Below, in pieces: positions 19,377-31,180 of a stretch of 64,000 nt of DNA. Numbering within the stretch: position 1 is the first letter of the stretch; each line of letters starts with the position of its first letter. The notes beneath the pieces were generated by a model that searched no databases, had not been told where the DNA came from, and saw only the letters and a list, made by a program, of their open reading frames with translations. Made by a program: the position numbers and the translations under genes. Source of the DNA: Blepharisma japonicum (taxonomy: Eukaryota; Ciliophora; Heterotrichea; Heterotrichida; Blepharismidae); NCBI GenBank assembly GCA_949751835.1, contig CATKHK010000057.1:247088-311087 (forward strand). Direction: 5' to 3'.

Positions 19377-20843
19377 TTAAGCTGCATAGTAGCTGCTATA
19401 TCTTAAATTTTCATATATTCTATTGATGGCATTCACATAAGCTGCGTCTCTATAGTTAATAGCGAATCTATTAGCAGTTTTCTGGGTAAGTTTGACAGAG
19501 TTAGTCATAAGATCTTCCAAAGCGTTATTCACAATATCCAAATCTGAAGCAACATGAAGCTCTCCATGTGTGAGGTCAGTTTCCAGTAGCCCTGCAATGA
19601 ACTTCAATATAGCTTCGTTTGACCTCATTTCCCATCTCTTTGTTAATTTTCCTGGACTAATGTGGCCAATGTTCTTTACATACTCGAAGTATGAAGTAAT
19701 GACTCCTCCAGTGTTCATTAAAATGTCAGGCAAAATAGCGACTCCGTGGTTAAGCAAATATTCTTCAGCTTTAAGTGTGATTGGCATATTTGCGGCTTCA
19801 GCAACAATTTTGCATTTTAAGAGGTGCATGTTTTCTGAGTTAATAGTTTTTTCAATAGCTGCTGGTACTAAGATGTCGCATTCTTTTGATAAAATATCTT
19901 CTGCGTATGAATATGTGTCTCCACCATCAAATCCTTTAAGTGTATGATGTTTGTCAAAGTGCTTCTTTAAAGCTTTTACGTCAAGTCCTTCAGGGTTATA
20001 AGTGCCACCATCCTTTTCCAAAATTCCTACTATTTTGCCTTTGGCGTTTTCCGTCACAAATTTAGCAATATAGTAACCTACATTTCCAAAGCCTTGGATT
20101 ATATATGATTTGTTATCCAAGTTATTTGTAAGGCCTAATGACTCAGTCAATTCTAAATCAGACAAGAATTGGTGGAGAGCATAATAAAATCCGCGACCAG
20201 TGGCTTCCACTCTTCCAGCAATACCTCCAGATGCTTCTGGTTTTCCAGTGACGACAGCAAGGAGCTCCGTATCATTAGGAGCCAATTTTGAGTACTCGTC
20301 CATAACCCATGCCATTGTTGTAGAATCAGTTCCAATATCAGGGCCAGCCACATCAATTGATGGTCCCATGAAGCCAGACTTGGTCAGTTCTCTGGCATAA
20401 TTTCTAGTCAGCTGTTCAAGCTCTGATTTGCTTAATTTAGATGGATCAACTGAAACTCCTCCGTGGGCTCCTCCATAAGGAATGTCCACAACAGCCATCT
20501 TCAATGTCATGAGTGCTGCAACAGCTTCCACATCTTCTAGCTTAAGTCCAGGGGTGAATCTGATTCCTCCTTTAAGTGGTAAAGCGTGGATGGAGTGGTG
20601 AGCTCTGAAGCCTTCAAAAATATCAATAGAACCGTCGTCACGTTTTATTGGGATTTGCATTTCTAAGATGTGTGAGCATTTCTTAAGCCCTTCCACAAAA
20701 GAGCCTGGAATTCTTGTATAAGCTGAAGATCTGTCGAAAAGTCGATGAACATGCTCTTTCATGCCGATGTCTCTGAGAGCTTCACTTCGACCTAAAGAAG
20801 ACCTCTTGCCTATAAGGCCTTTTGCAGCCACGTTCTTGAGCAT
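19377..20843 (-). CDS. GDH: Glutamate dehydrogenase, mitochondrial
   Basis: GDH interconverts glutamate and 2-oxoglutarate plus ammonia using NAD(P). The 488-residue protein has a short basic N-terminus (LKNVAAKGLIGKRSSLGR) suggesting mitochondrial import. Family motifs follow: LPLKGGIRFTPG with the substrate-binding Lys, the second Lys in LMTLKMAVVD, the active-site loop PYGGAHGGVSVDP, IDVAGPDIGTD with the conserved Asp, and the Rossmann start IIQGFGNVGYYIAKF. It ends with NTGGVITSYFEYVKN. The active-site loop normally reads GGAK, and here His127 stands at the catalytic Lys position. No UGA codons are used. The overall length and order match the family. Confidence 0.92.
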   Translation of the reverse strand: MLKNVAAKGLIGKRSSLGRSEALRDIGMKEHVHRLFDRSSAYTRIPGSFVEGLKKCSHILEMQIPIKRDDGSIDIFEGFRAHHSIHALPLKGGIRFTPGLKLEDVEAVAALMTLKMAVVDIPYGGAHGGVSVDPSKLSKSELEQLTRNYARELTKSGFMGPSIDVAGPDIGTDSTTMAWVMDEYSKLAPNDTELLAVVTGKPEASGGIAGRVEATGRGFYYALHQFLSDLELTESLGLTNNLDNKSYIIQGFGNVGYYIAKFVTENAKGKIVGILEKDGGTYNPEGLDVKALKKHFDKHHTLKGFDGGDTYSYAEDILSKECDILVPAAIEKTINSENMHLLKCKIVAEAANMPITLKAEEYLLNHGVAILPDILMNTGGVITSYFEYVKNIGHISPGKLTKRWEMRSNEAILKFIAGLLETDLTHGELHVASDLDIVNNALEDLMTNSVKLTQKTANRFAINYRDAAYVNAINRIYENLRYSSYYAA

Positions 20844-21009
20844 TTATAGTGGATGGATTAAAATGAGAAATAAAATGTGTGTGAATAGGATTTTGAAAAA
20901 TTTAGAGGGGTCTTAAGAAATAGACAATGAAATTGTGAGTTAATTTAAATATGCTACAAGATAAGGACGACCTGAATATTTAGGAAATAAATTGGGTAAA
21001 GAGGAATAA

Positions 21010-21471
<462 letters not shown>

Positions 21472-21748
21472 TAAAAACTGATGATAACACCAATAATATA
21501 AAACTAAATTTTAACGAAAAGTCATTTATATAAATTTTGTGAAAAGTTCATAAGCCAAGTCTCAAAATTTACTAATTTAAATGATATATATGAAATTGGC
21601 TACTTTAAGTAGGCTAAGGAATTATTAAAATATTCTTACCGCAAGTAATAATGAAGTCTAGTCTTTAATTAGATTTTATATTTTAAATAAATCAGAGCTC
21701 AGATTAAATGACTCAATTTATGAAAATGTTTCAAATTGATTATGTTAC

Positions 21749-23146
<1,398 letters not shown>

Positions 23147-23175
23147 TTAAATAATGAAAAAATAAATTACAGACC

Positions 23176-23237
23176 CCCATGATTTTTAAAAGGGTATAGA
23201 AAAAATGCCTGTGGGTACCCCTGATTTTAAAAAGGGT
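23176..23237. promoter_or_regulatory. Duplicated 20-bp element upstream of alpha-tubulin
   Basis: Two near-identical 20-bp sequences, CCCATGATTTTTAAAAGGGT (23176-23195) and CCCCTGATTTTAAAAAGGGT (23218-23237), lie 66-127 bp upstream of the tubulin start. Each is roughly palindromic, with CCC and GGG flanking an A/T core. The 42-bp spacing equals about four helical turns, so both copies face the same side. This suggests a transcription-factor site. The inference rests on position and duplication only. Confidence 0.45.
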
Positions 23238-24023
23238 GGTTTTAAATGAAAAAGATGGGCATTTGAGATTATTTTTTGAGCCTAGGATAGACCATTGCAA
23301 TAAACTAGATGAATAAAATTAAAGAAAGCTGAAGATGAGGCCAAAAGAATAGGGGAATTGAATAAAGTATTGCAAAATATTACAGAGCTTCTATTGTGGA
23401 TATTTTAAAATAAGCCAATTTATTGAATAAAAGAAGATTTCGATTCGTTAATTTATGATCTTTAAATAAGAAATCAAAGCAATCAAATTCAAGAGTTACT
23501 TTTTAGGTATCTCTCAAGGAAGAATAGCTATGAAGGTTATAATTCATTTTTAACTGATTTTGTGAGAGGAATTAAATAACTATCTTTTAGATAGATTCAA
23601 ATTCAGAACTTTTACTTTATCATGGCTAATTAGGTTGAGCAGATTGAGATATTAGGAATACTTTTTGATTATTTATTACTTAAAATTCAAATGTTGATAT
23701 ATTAAAAGATTTATCTCTATTAAGTTATGTGCTAAAAAGTCACAAATGGATAACAAATAGCCTGATTAACTTGCGTAGACACATTAATCTAATAAATACT
23801 ATTTAATAGAATGCTTTTGAATTGATCACCATATTATTAGAAATAAAGCTCAAGAGCTTAGATATGATTGAATAATAAATTAATTTTGAGGAAGCGCATA
23901 AGTATTTTTTTTGACTTATGAATATCAACCTACATTATAACTTATTATTCGGTTATTTGGCCAGAAGGCCTTTTGATAAATAATTTATAAAATCATAATT
24001 ATTACGTTTATTCGCTCGAACAG
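23238..24023. other. AT-rich intergenic region with possible decayed coding piece
   Basis: 786 bp between the tubulin upstream elements and the 3' end of the next minus-strand gene. A plus-strand frame from about 23304 to 23580 reads like protein (for example KAEDEAKRIGELNKVLQNI) but is broken by TAA codons at 23406 and 23460 and by more further on. It may be a relic, or chance in AT-rich DNA. Nothing else is seen. Confidence 0.4.
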
Positions 24024-25223
24024 TTAATTAATAAAATAAATCTGGTCGAAATCAGGATTTGCAAATCCTTCTTCAATTTTTTCTTCAATTCCTGAATTCG
24101 AAGTATTAATCAATTCTGAGTAATCTATAGAGATTTCATCCTCTTGGAGAGGTATCTTAATCATACATGTCAGTTTCTTCTCAAATTTTGACACATTATC
24201 ATCATTATCCAATTTTATATATTGGCTTGCAACATCATCAGGATGCCAAGGCTCTCTGCCTATTTCTTCTATCATGTGATGAATTAAATAGATTTTTAAT
24301 AGAATCCACAGCTTGAAGCAATCAACTGTATGTTTTGATGGTTGGCCACAGCAAGAAAAATCGAATTTCTCCTTAGCACAAAGGTCATTAATAATAGTCT
24401 GGTCAAATTGAGCAAATTCCCATAACTCATTGTTAAAAAAGGAGTTAGATTCTAATTCTTTATCAAGTTTAGCAAAAAGATGGCAGATATAATAATACCA
24501 TCATTTTCTTTCAATTTTTGGCTCAAAATAATTATTGCAAAATAAGTTGTTATAAGTTTTTTGTTTAGGAAGTGATCTTTCTATCATATACTTAATATCA
24601 CTTTTAGTGAACTTCCTTAATTCATCCCATGTTTTCTCGTAATCTTCATCATCCTTATTAAATTTATGAATTTGTTTTCCAGGATACTTCCCCTTTAATA
24701 CTTGCATCTTTGCATGATTAGATGCTCTAATTAGCGAATATCGTAGATAATCTTTTTTAGGAGATGGTATTGCTGTATTCTCTTTTCCAAATTTGGCCCA
24801 TCTGGCAACAATTGAGTTATTTTCTCCTTCATCGTGGCCAAACCTTCAGAAAGAATCGAAAATAAGTCTTTGAATTGATGGATTTCATTCCACTCCTTCT
24901 CAGAGTGCTATCATATAACTAAATTTCGCATATATTTTATATTTTTTGGGTTTAACTTCTTCAGTAGTTTCAGTTTCAACCAACATAAATTCATCAACTT
25001 CAAGAAATTGTTTTGGCTGGGTATAGTCTTGGATTGTAAACAATGTAATTTCGCCACATTCATAAATCCTTCTTACTCTTTGGACTGCAGATTGATGACC
25101 TTCAGTTCAATTTTCAGGATCTGTATTCATAAAGCTATCAGGATAATCATATGGCTGACTTTGCGTGCAGCGTACAAATTGTGGCCACTGTGCCATACCC
25201 CAAGTTTCATTCATTCTATCCAT
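24024..25223 (-). CDS. Unrecognised protein with five UGA=Trp codons (399 aa)
   Basis: Read with TGA as Trp, one frame runs from ATG 25223 to TAA at 24024. The five TGA codons include those read as ENWTEGHQ, IALWEGVEWNPS and RKWWYYY. The protein is unusually rich in Trp (about 15) and aromatic residues, has no signal peptide or membrane helix, and is mixed alpha/beta. A Cys-Cys pair (FSCCGQPSKHTVDC) with a His and a further Cys could bind metal. The C-terminal 90 residues are acidic. I do not recognise a family. Under the standard code only two short fragments would be called, so this gene is easily missed. Confidence 0.65.
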
Positions 25224-25914
25224 CAATATAAATATTATAAGCCAATATTTTTTTTAATAGTAAAATTTTATTGTTAAAAAATATCACAGTTCTATAAACC
25301 AAAAAAATTTAATTTGTATTAAGGCTGTAGAACATAGATACTCTTAAGCAACAATAAACAATTATTGTATAGAAAGATGATCTCCTAACTCGTTATTTTA
25401 GTTTTTTAGTGCTAAATCAATAAATTCAGCTTTTTTATTAGAATAAATGCCTAAATATTAGATTTTTATTAGTATGCATATATATAAATTTAAAGAAGCT
25501 TTTGTTTCATTTCCAAGTGTTTTAAAAATTAATTGTCATCTTTACTTCGAATTCCATTAGCTTGAAGTGCGGCAAAGCAAGATAAGTTTAATAAATTATA
25601 ATTATTTTGGATTATCTGTAAAATTACTTTAGCCTTAACTTCTAAAAATTGTTAGAAATCATATTAATATTTTTTATCCAATTGGGGTTTTAATAATTTT
25701 AAAATATTTTTAGACTTTAAATAAGCCTATATGCATATATAACTGACTGAGTTCTCCTTAGCCAATACCGAAATTCGAGTTTTAAATGCATCAGCATATA
25801 ATAATGCTTAACTCTGCAATAAATTAGTGAGATTGAAGGCACAATAAACTTAGCCACTTTCTTTCATAGAGCTTCTCTCCCTGCTTAAAGGTATCCATAT
25901 TGAAATTAATAAAA
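25224..25914. promoter_or_regulatory. Divergent upstream region
   Basis: 691 bp between start codons at 25223 (minus) and 25915 (plus). It is AT-rich, with a TATATATAAATTTAAA-type run near 25480. No gene, repeat or RNA signature is recognised. Confidence 0.4.
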
Positions 25915-27102
25915 ATGATATTAGCTTACGTGTTAATTATAGCATGCAGCGCTGAGTATATTGTCCTCAATTCAACTAATCATTCTTATCCATATAGAAA
26001 CACCTCTCCAAAAGATTGGCTTATTCTATATACAAACAACCCTTCTGGAAAAATCGAGCAAGAATTTTTAAATGCTTCTCAGTCTGAAGTCACAGGAAAG
26101 CTAACATTCAGCTTATTCAACTGTTTAGAGCATTTAGAAACTTGCGAACGGCTTAAAATCACAAAGTTTCCTAATGCTACTTATGTTTCTCGAGGCTTAG
26201 TAAAAGAGTTTAATTGGGACTTATCTTATGATGATTTTGTTGAGTTCGGCCAAAAGATTTCTATGCCTCAAATATTGCCAGTTTCCTCAACAGAACATTT
26301 ACGAAGATTCCGAAAATTCAAAAATGCCTTTATGCTTTGGACTTTTCCAGAATTTCTCTCAGGGGTTAGAAAGCCTCAAGATATTGAATTTGAGCAGCTT
26401 GCTAGGGAAATGCAACATACACATACTTATTTTGGAAAATCCCAAGCAGAAGGTTTATTTAAACATGCTAGAGTTGAATGGACTGAGCTGCCAGCTGTAA
26501 AGCAACATGGGATTGATGATGCTTATGACTACAATATTACAAATTTTGATAGAGATTCGTTAAAGGATTTTGTTGAAAAATACAAGTATGGGATGGTCTT
26601 TAATTTTACAAGAAGCATAGAAAAAGAAGTCATGCCATGGCTTAAAGGTAAAGTATTTGCACTTGCTGCTATAGATTTAAATAACCAAACTCAGACTGGC
26701 AGATATGTAGGTCATATGAGAGCTTTGGCTTGGGGAATGAGAAAAGCAAAGGATTTCAGGTTCCAGTTTTCTTATCTTGATATCAATATATTCCCAGATA
26801 TAGCAGAAAAATTCAAAGCTTATGAGCATCCACAGCTGATTTTGGTAGATTACAGACGAGCTAACAGCACTTCTTATTACTTCGGAGATTTCCCTGTAGA
26901 AAACGAAACAAAGCTTCATAAACTGTTAAATGATACTTGGGATTATAAAACCTCGGCAAACTACACAACACCCTTGCCTAAGAAATGCCATTCCTGCGAA
27001 GGAATTCCACTCGGAGGATACTTAGTTATTGCTTCCCTACTATTTGTGGTTGGATTAATTATCTATATCATCAAAACAGGAGCAAAACAAAAACAAGATT
27101 AA
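25915..27102 (+). CDS. ER type I membrane protein with thioredoxin-like folds
   Basis: The start is the ATG at 25915. A TTG at 25900 is in frame but is not a likely start. Residues 1-13 (MILAYVLIIACSA) form a signal peptide. The lumenal part has several Asn-x-Ser/Thr sites (LNSTNHS, RNTSPKD, FNFTRS) and looks like two or three thioredoxin-fold domains of the PDI/TMX kind (SPKDWLILYTNNPS, KITKFPNATY, PDIAEKFKAYEHPQLIL). No CxxC active site is present, so a redox role is unlikely; a chaperone or lectin-like role is possible. A membrane helix (about residues 366-387) and a short basic/polar tail, KTGAKQKQD, end the 395-residue chain. Confidence 0.72.
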   Translation: MILAYVLIIACSAEYIVLNSTNHSYPYRNTSPKDWLILYTNNPSGKIEQEFLNASQSEVTGKLTFSLFNCLEHLETCERLKITKFPNATYVSRGLVKEFNWDLSYDDFVEFGQKISMPQILPVSSTEHLRRFRKFKNAFMLWTFPEFLSGVRKPQDIEFEQLAREMQHTHTYFGKSQAEGLFKHARVEWTELPAVKQHGIDDAYDYNITNFDRDSLKDFVEKYKYGMVFNFTRSIEKEVMPWLKGKVFALAAIDLNNQTQTGRYVGHMRALAWGMRKAKDFRFQFSYLDINIFPDIAEKFKAYEHPQLILVDYRRANSTSYYFGDFPVENETKLHKLLNDTWDYKTSANYTTPLPKKCHSCEGIPLGGYLVIASLLFVVGLIIYIIKTGAKQKQD

Positions 27103-27131
27103 CGTAAAATAAAAATTAACTTATCAAAAAA

Positions 27132-27629
27132 TTATAACTGAACCTCAATATTTGGCTTTGGGGCAGTTATAGGCCGATTTCTAATCGGTCTAGGCAAAAG
27201 AGATGGCTTAATTTCTTGTAGGGTGTATTCTAATTCTTCATTTCTCAAAATTTCTTCATCCACATTAATATGCCTTGGGATTTCATTTACAGTCTTTTGG
27301 CTGCCTGAATCATAAATTTTCCTCCTTTTTGTAGCTGTAGTCCTAGGTCTTTGTAAGTTGGGCTGATATAAAATATCGTCTCATCTAGAATAAGTCTTTT
27401 CTTTTCAGGTATTTCCCAACCTAACTGACTGAAGCCTTGGGGATTTTACTTTGAGTAACTGAGTAAATGGAGATCTTTGCTTTGTGGCTGATTTATTTCT
27501 CCTTTGCCTAAGTGAGCTAGTATTGTTTTTTGATATAGTAGGAGGTTTTACTCATATTCGCTGCCGAGCATTGCTGCTTGGTCTTCCTGGAATAAGTCCT
27601 AATTTAGGAACAAAAATTAAGTCTGTCAT
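27132..27629 (-). CDS. Basic protein of unknown function (165 aa, three UGA codons)
   Basis: An ATG at 27629 opens a frame to TAA at 27132-27134 only if the three internal TGA codons are Trp (RIWVKPP, GNTWKEK, SRWDD). The first two thirds are Arg/Lys/Ser-rich with Pro (TDLIFVPKLGLIPGRPS, RQRRNKSATKQRS), followed by an acidic segment (NVDEEILRNEELEY) and a Pro/Arg-rich end (LLPRPIRNRPITAPKP). No domain is recognised. The composition suggests an intrinsically disordered cytoskeletal or nucleic-acid-binding protein. The 3' end is 29 bp from the convergent thioredoxin-fold gene. Confidence 0.6.
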
Positions 27630-27814
27630 ATTTCATAACAATCATATAAAAAAATTAATTTTGTAGGCAATTTTATTAAGAAAGCGCAAGCCAATAATTA
27701 TAAAGCAAAGTTATTACAATAATTTTCACTTTAATGTGATTTTTCTAAAATCTATTTAAAGTTAATATAAAATAAGAAATCACCTATAATTGAATACAAA
27801 ATTTTGGAGTATAT

Positions 27815-28927
27815 TTAGTTTTCAACCCACTTTAGCCTCTTTCCTTCTCTCCATTCCCCTTCTTTTCTCTCCCCCTTAGCAGTTGAGTAAACCCCATGTC
27901 CATGTTGTTTGCCATTATATCAGCTTCCTTCATACTTTCTTCCATCAGGTCAAGAAAAATATCCCCTGCCTTGCTTTTTATCATCTACATACTCTCCTTT
28001 ATAGCATCTTCCATCAGCCCACGTAAAAGTGCCAAATCCGTCCATTTTATTGTTTTTTCAAGTGCCTTCATATCTTCTTCCATCCATCCATGAATAAATC
28101 CCTTCCCCATCAATATTATTATCTTTAAATTCGCCATAGTATTTGCTTCCATCAGATCAATGGAATTTGCCTTTGCCATCCTTTCTGCCAAAAGTGTACT
28201 GTCCTTCATATCGAGCTCCATCAGGCCATATTTCAAGGCCAAATCCATGCTGCTTATCATCTTTTCATTGTCCATTATAAGTGGCGCCATCAGTGTGCTT
28301 ATAAACCCCATAGCCATGGGCTTTATCATCAACTCAGTCTCCTTCATAAACATCTCCATCTCCATGTATCAATCTTCCTTTTCCATTAGCTCTATCGTGT
28401 AGTCAGTATCCTTCATATTTTGATCCATCAGGCCAAACTTGGACTCCTTTCCCATGCCTTTCTCATTTATCACTTCACTCTCCTATATAAATAGCTCCAT
28501 TATCAAGCAAAACTGGACCTTTTTTGACTCTTGGAGTGTTATCAGTGAACTCAGCATCATATTGGAAAGGCTCAAGTTTTTTATATATAGCCTCTGTTAT
28601 AGTGTTTGAATAATTTGGAAGTTCTCCATGAATTTCCATAACGGAATTTCTCGGCTGGGTTGTGTATCCAGAGTTTAACCTTACTTGAGTGCTAATAGCT
28701 TTAATTTTTTCCTTAACTGCACGACGATCAAGATAACCTCTTAGAACAGATTGCAAAATTAAGAGATTCGAATTGTTGATTTCTGCAGGTTTGAACACAT
28801 AAGCAGGAATTTCAATGAAAAAAGTGCCCTGTTCCTGCTTTAAACGGGGGTTTGAAGTCTCTTTTTTAATAGTAAGTTGCTCTGAGTCTAGTGGTGTTTC
28901 TTTAAAGCATGAACATGCTGCTCCCAT
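27815..28927 (-). CDS. Acylated IQ-motif and MORN-repeat protein (370 aa, nine UGA codons)
   Basis: The N-terminus MGAACSCF is a dual-acylation signal: Gly2 with Ser6 for myristoylation and Cys5/Cys7 for palmitoylation. An IQ-like calmodulin-binding motif lies at residues 57-69 ([13 protein letters not shown]). From about residue 145 to the end are nine or ten MORN repeats of 23 residues (for example [18 protein letters not shown] and [18 protein letters not shown]). In most repeats the conserved Trp of the Y-x-G-x-W motif is encoded by TGA, nine times in all. MORN proteins link membranes to the cytoskeleton in protists. Myristoyl/palmitoyl anchoring plus calmodulin binding suggests a calcium-responsive cortical or ciliary membrane scaffold. 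Confidence 0.88.
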
Positions 28928-29274
28928 TATTGGAATTTAATTAAAGCTTAAATAATGAAATAGAAAAAATTCTATCATTGATTCTTAAATATCGAAATTA
29001 AATTAACTGGGGTAAATATTTAAGTGGTTTTGAATAAAGAAAGAATCTTATATGATGGTATTTTTCTTTAATTTAATTAGGCTAATGTTTGATTCACCTT
29101 GTTGAATTTATATGAAAATGCATTTGCTTTTGAAAAAATTCAATTGATTTATCCCAATATATTATTTCTATGTTTTTATTAATCAGCTATTTTTATTCTT
29201 CCCATCTATAACTGGCTACTATTTACTTCGCCCATTCTTCCCCCAACACAAATGCTAATAAACTTTTTCCTAAG
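28928..29274. promoter_or_regulatory. Divergent upstream region
   Basis: 347 bp between start codons at 28927 (minus) and 29275 (plus). It is AT-rich with no recognisable element. Confidence 0.4.
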
Positions 29275-29964
29275 ATGTCATACTTAATTGCGATAAATGA
29301 TTACCAGAAACAGCAAAACTACATCGAGTACATACTTCTCGTCAAAGATACCCAAACAGGAGAAACATGATCTATAAAGCGTCGTTACTCTGTCCTGCGA
29401 AAACTCTACGAATCTCTAATTAAATTTTCACAATTTCTTGATTTCCCTCCCAAAAAGTTCTTTGGCAACACATCTCCACAATTTATAGACCACAGAAGGC
29501 GAGAACTTGAGCTATATTTTACAGAGCTACTGAAAATCCCTGAAATTTACCAAGTTCCTGCTTTTCAAGAATTTATTAAGCCAAAAGACCGAGAAACAAT
29601 AAGAGATACAGGCTCATCAATTTTGATTAATGGGGAAAGACCGAAAAGGAGCAGTAAAAAAGCTTTGACATTAATTTATAGACAAATTGCTGAGGATACA
29701 AGTACGAATTTTATTGATTTATCAGTTCAGCCAAATGTTTTAACAGAGGAAGATGCAGAAAGACGAGCAAGCACATATGCTCAAACTTTGAATTATCAAG
29801 ATATAGTTTTTGAGCAAGTTTTGCCAGAAGGTTATGAAATTAACAGAACTCATCTGAATAAGCCAATTCAAGATATCCGAGGATGGTTGGAAAAAAACTT
29901 CCAGGAGTTTGCGTCGATAATGGCTGACCCTTTGGAATTTGAACCTATTATATCAAAAATTTAA
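29275..29964 (+). CDS. PX-domain protein (229 aa)
   Basis: PX domains bind phosphoinositides, mostly PtdIns3P on endosomes. The domain spans residues about 5-105: YIEYILLVKD, then WSIKRRYSVLRKLYESL (Trp is TGA; the RRYS arginine contacts the 3-phosphate), the Pro-rich loop FPPKKFFGN, the second lipid-binding Arg region FIDHRRRELELYF, and LKIPEIYQVPAFQEF closing the domain. The remaining 120 residues are helical and polar without a BAR or coiled-coil pattern that I can identify. It is probably a sorting-nexin-like or other endosomal adaptor. Confidence 0.85.
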
Positions 29965-31180
29965 TTCATAAGTAAACTTATAATATTGGTAAATTTGATC
30001 ATAATATCGCTTGCTTGCAAATTTGATAAACAAAAATTTGGTATGGTTATAATTTTTAACAGTTTAAATTAATCCATTTTAAATGATAATGTTTATCTAC
30101 TTTACTGAGGTTAATAATATATCCATTTTAGTTAAGCTTGAACGATGAGGAAAAAATTGATCTGAATCCTATTAATTAAATCATTTAGAAAGTTGGCTGA
30201 CAAATTCATTGAAAGAAAATAGATGTCTAAATAAAAAATTAATAAAAATAAGACTTCATATTTAATTTCTTCTATAATTATGACTTAATTATGACTTAAT
30301 GAATTATAGATGATTTACTAATAGATAAGGATATTAAATACTAAGCCGAGTTAATTGATTGATATTAAAGATAATTGTATGCTTTAAAATAAGATAAATC
30401 CTCTTTTAAAAGAATATAGTTTTATTTTAAAGTCAAAAATTATAGAAAAATTGATGTTAAATTTGGATTACGTCATAATCTCAAACGGTTAAAGTAATTT
30501 CTGACTGAATCAAGAGAAAAAGCGATTAATTAAAGAAATAAATTGAAGAGAAGCTTCTTATGAAAATTCAAAAAGAATCCAAATCCTATTATTAGCTTTA
30601 GAAGCTGGATAAATTTGTCTTATGCGTAATAAACACATAAATTTTATTGCATTCCTATCAAATATACAATATACAGAGTGTTATAACTCCTAAGTTTTTT
30701 AATATACTTTTGTAATTATGCAATTGAAACTATTCAAAGTAGCTAAATTGATCATGTGAATTATTTACTAATATAAAAAAGGAAAGTATTTGGGCAAAAG
30801 CAATTGTAAAAATAATCTCTCTGCATAGAAGCTCTAACTATTTATATATTAAGAAATTAAAAGTACTTCATTTATTTTTCTAAGATAAATTATTGATTGT
30901 TTTAAGACTTTTAAACTAGCTAATTTTAATAAAACATGATCTTACATTATATTGCCTTTAATCTTTCAAAAAAAATTAGCATGCTCATATGAGAAAATAT
31001 CCAAATTCTCACTGAATTTAAAACTTTTTTATAATATTAAAATTTCTAACTATGATTCTTTTGCATAAGACTTATAATATTATTTAAATTATGAAGTTTG
31101 TGCAAATAAACATTAGATATCAAAATATTTATTTATGGTTTTGCTTTTAATTAATTAATTATTGTAGATAGATTATAAAA
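29965..31180. other. Long AT-rich intergenic region
   Basis: 1.2 kb between two plus-strand genes. No frame longer than a few dozen codons, no repeat array and no RNA signature is seen. A short tandem repeat, ATTATGACTTA, occurs near 30280-30300. TAA/TAG codons are at the frequency expected for non-coding AT-rich DNA. Confidence 0.5.

Noticed and set aside
27985-28365. 126-codon Met-rich minus-strand frame
   Set aside because: It is the wrong frame of the MORN-repeat gene; its Met/Ile periodicity only mirrors the repeats.
29965-31180. Long spacers (also 2880-3720) read like proteins if TAA and TAG are taken as Gln
   Set aside because: Stops occur at about the random rate and G-first codons (Glu, Asp, Ala, Gly, Val) are only 11-14%, the non-coding level; real genes here are clearly higher. 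All recognised genes use TAA/TAG as stops.
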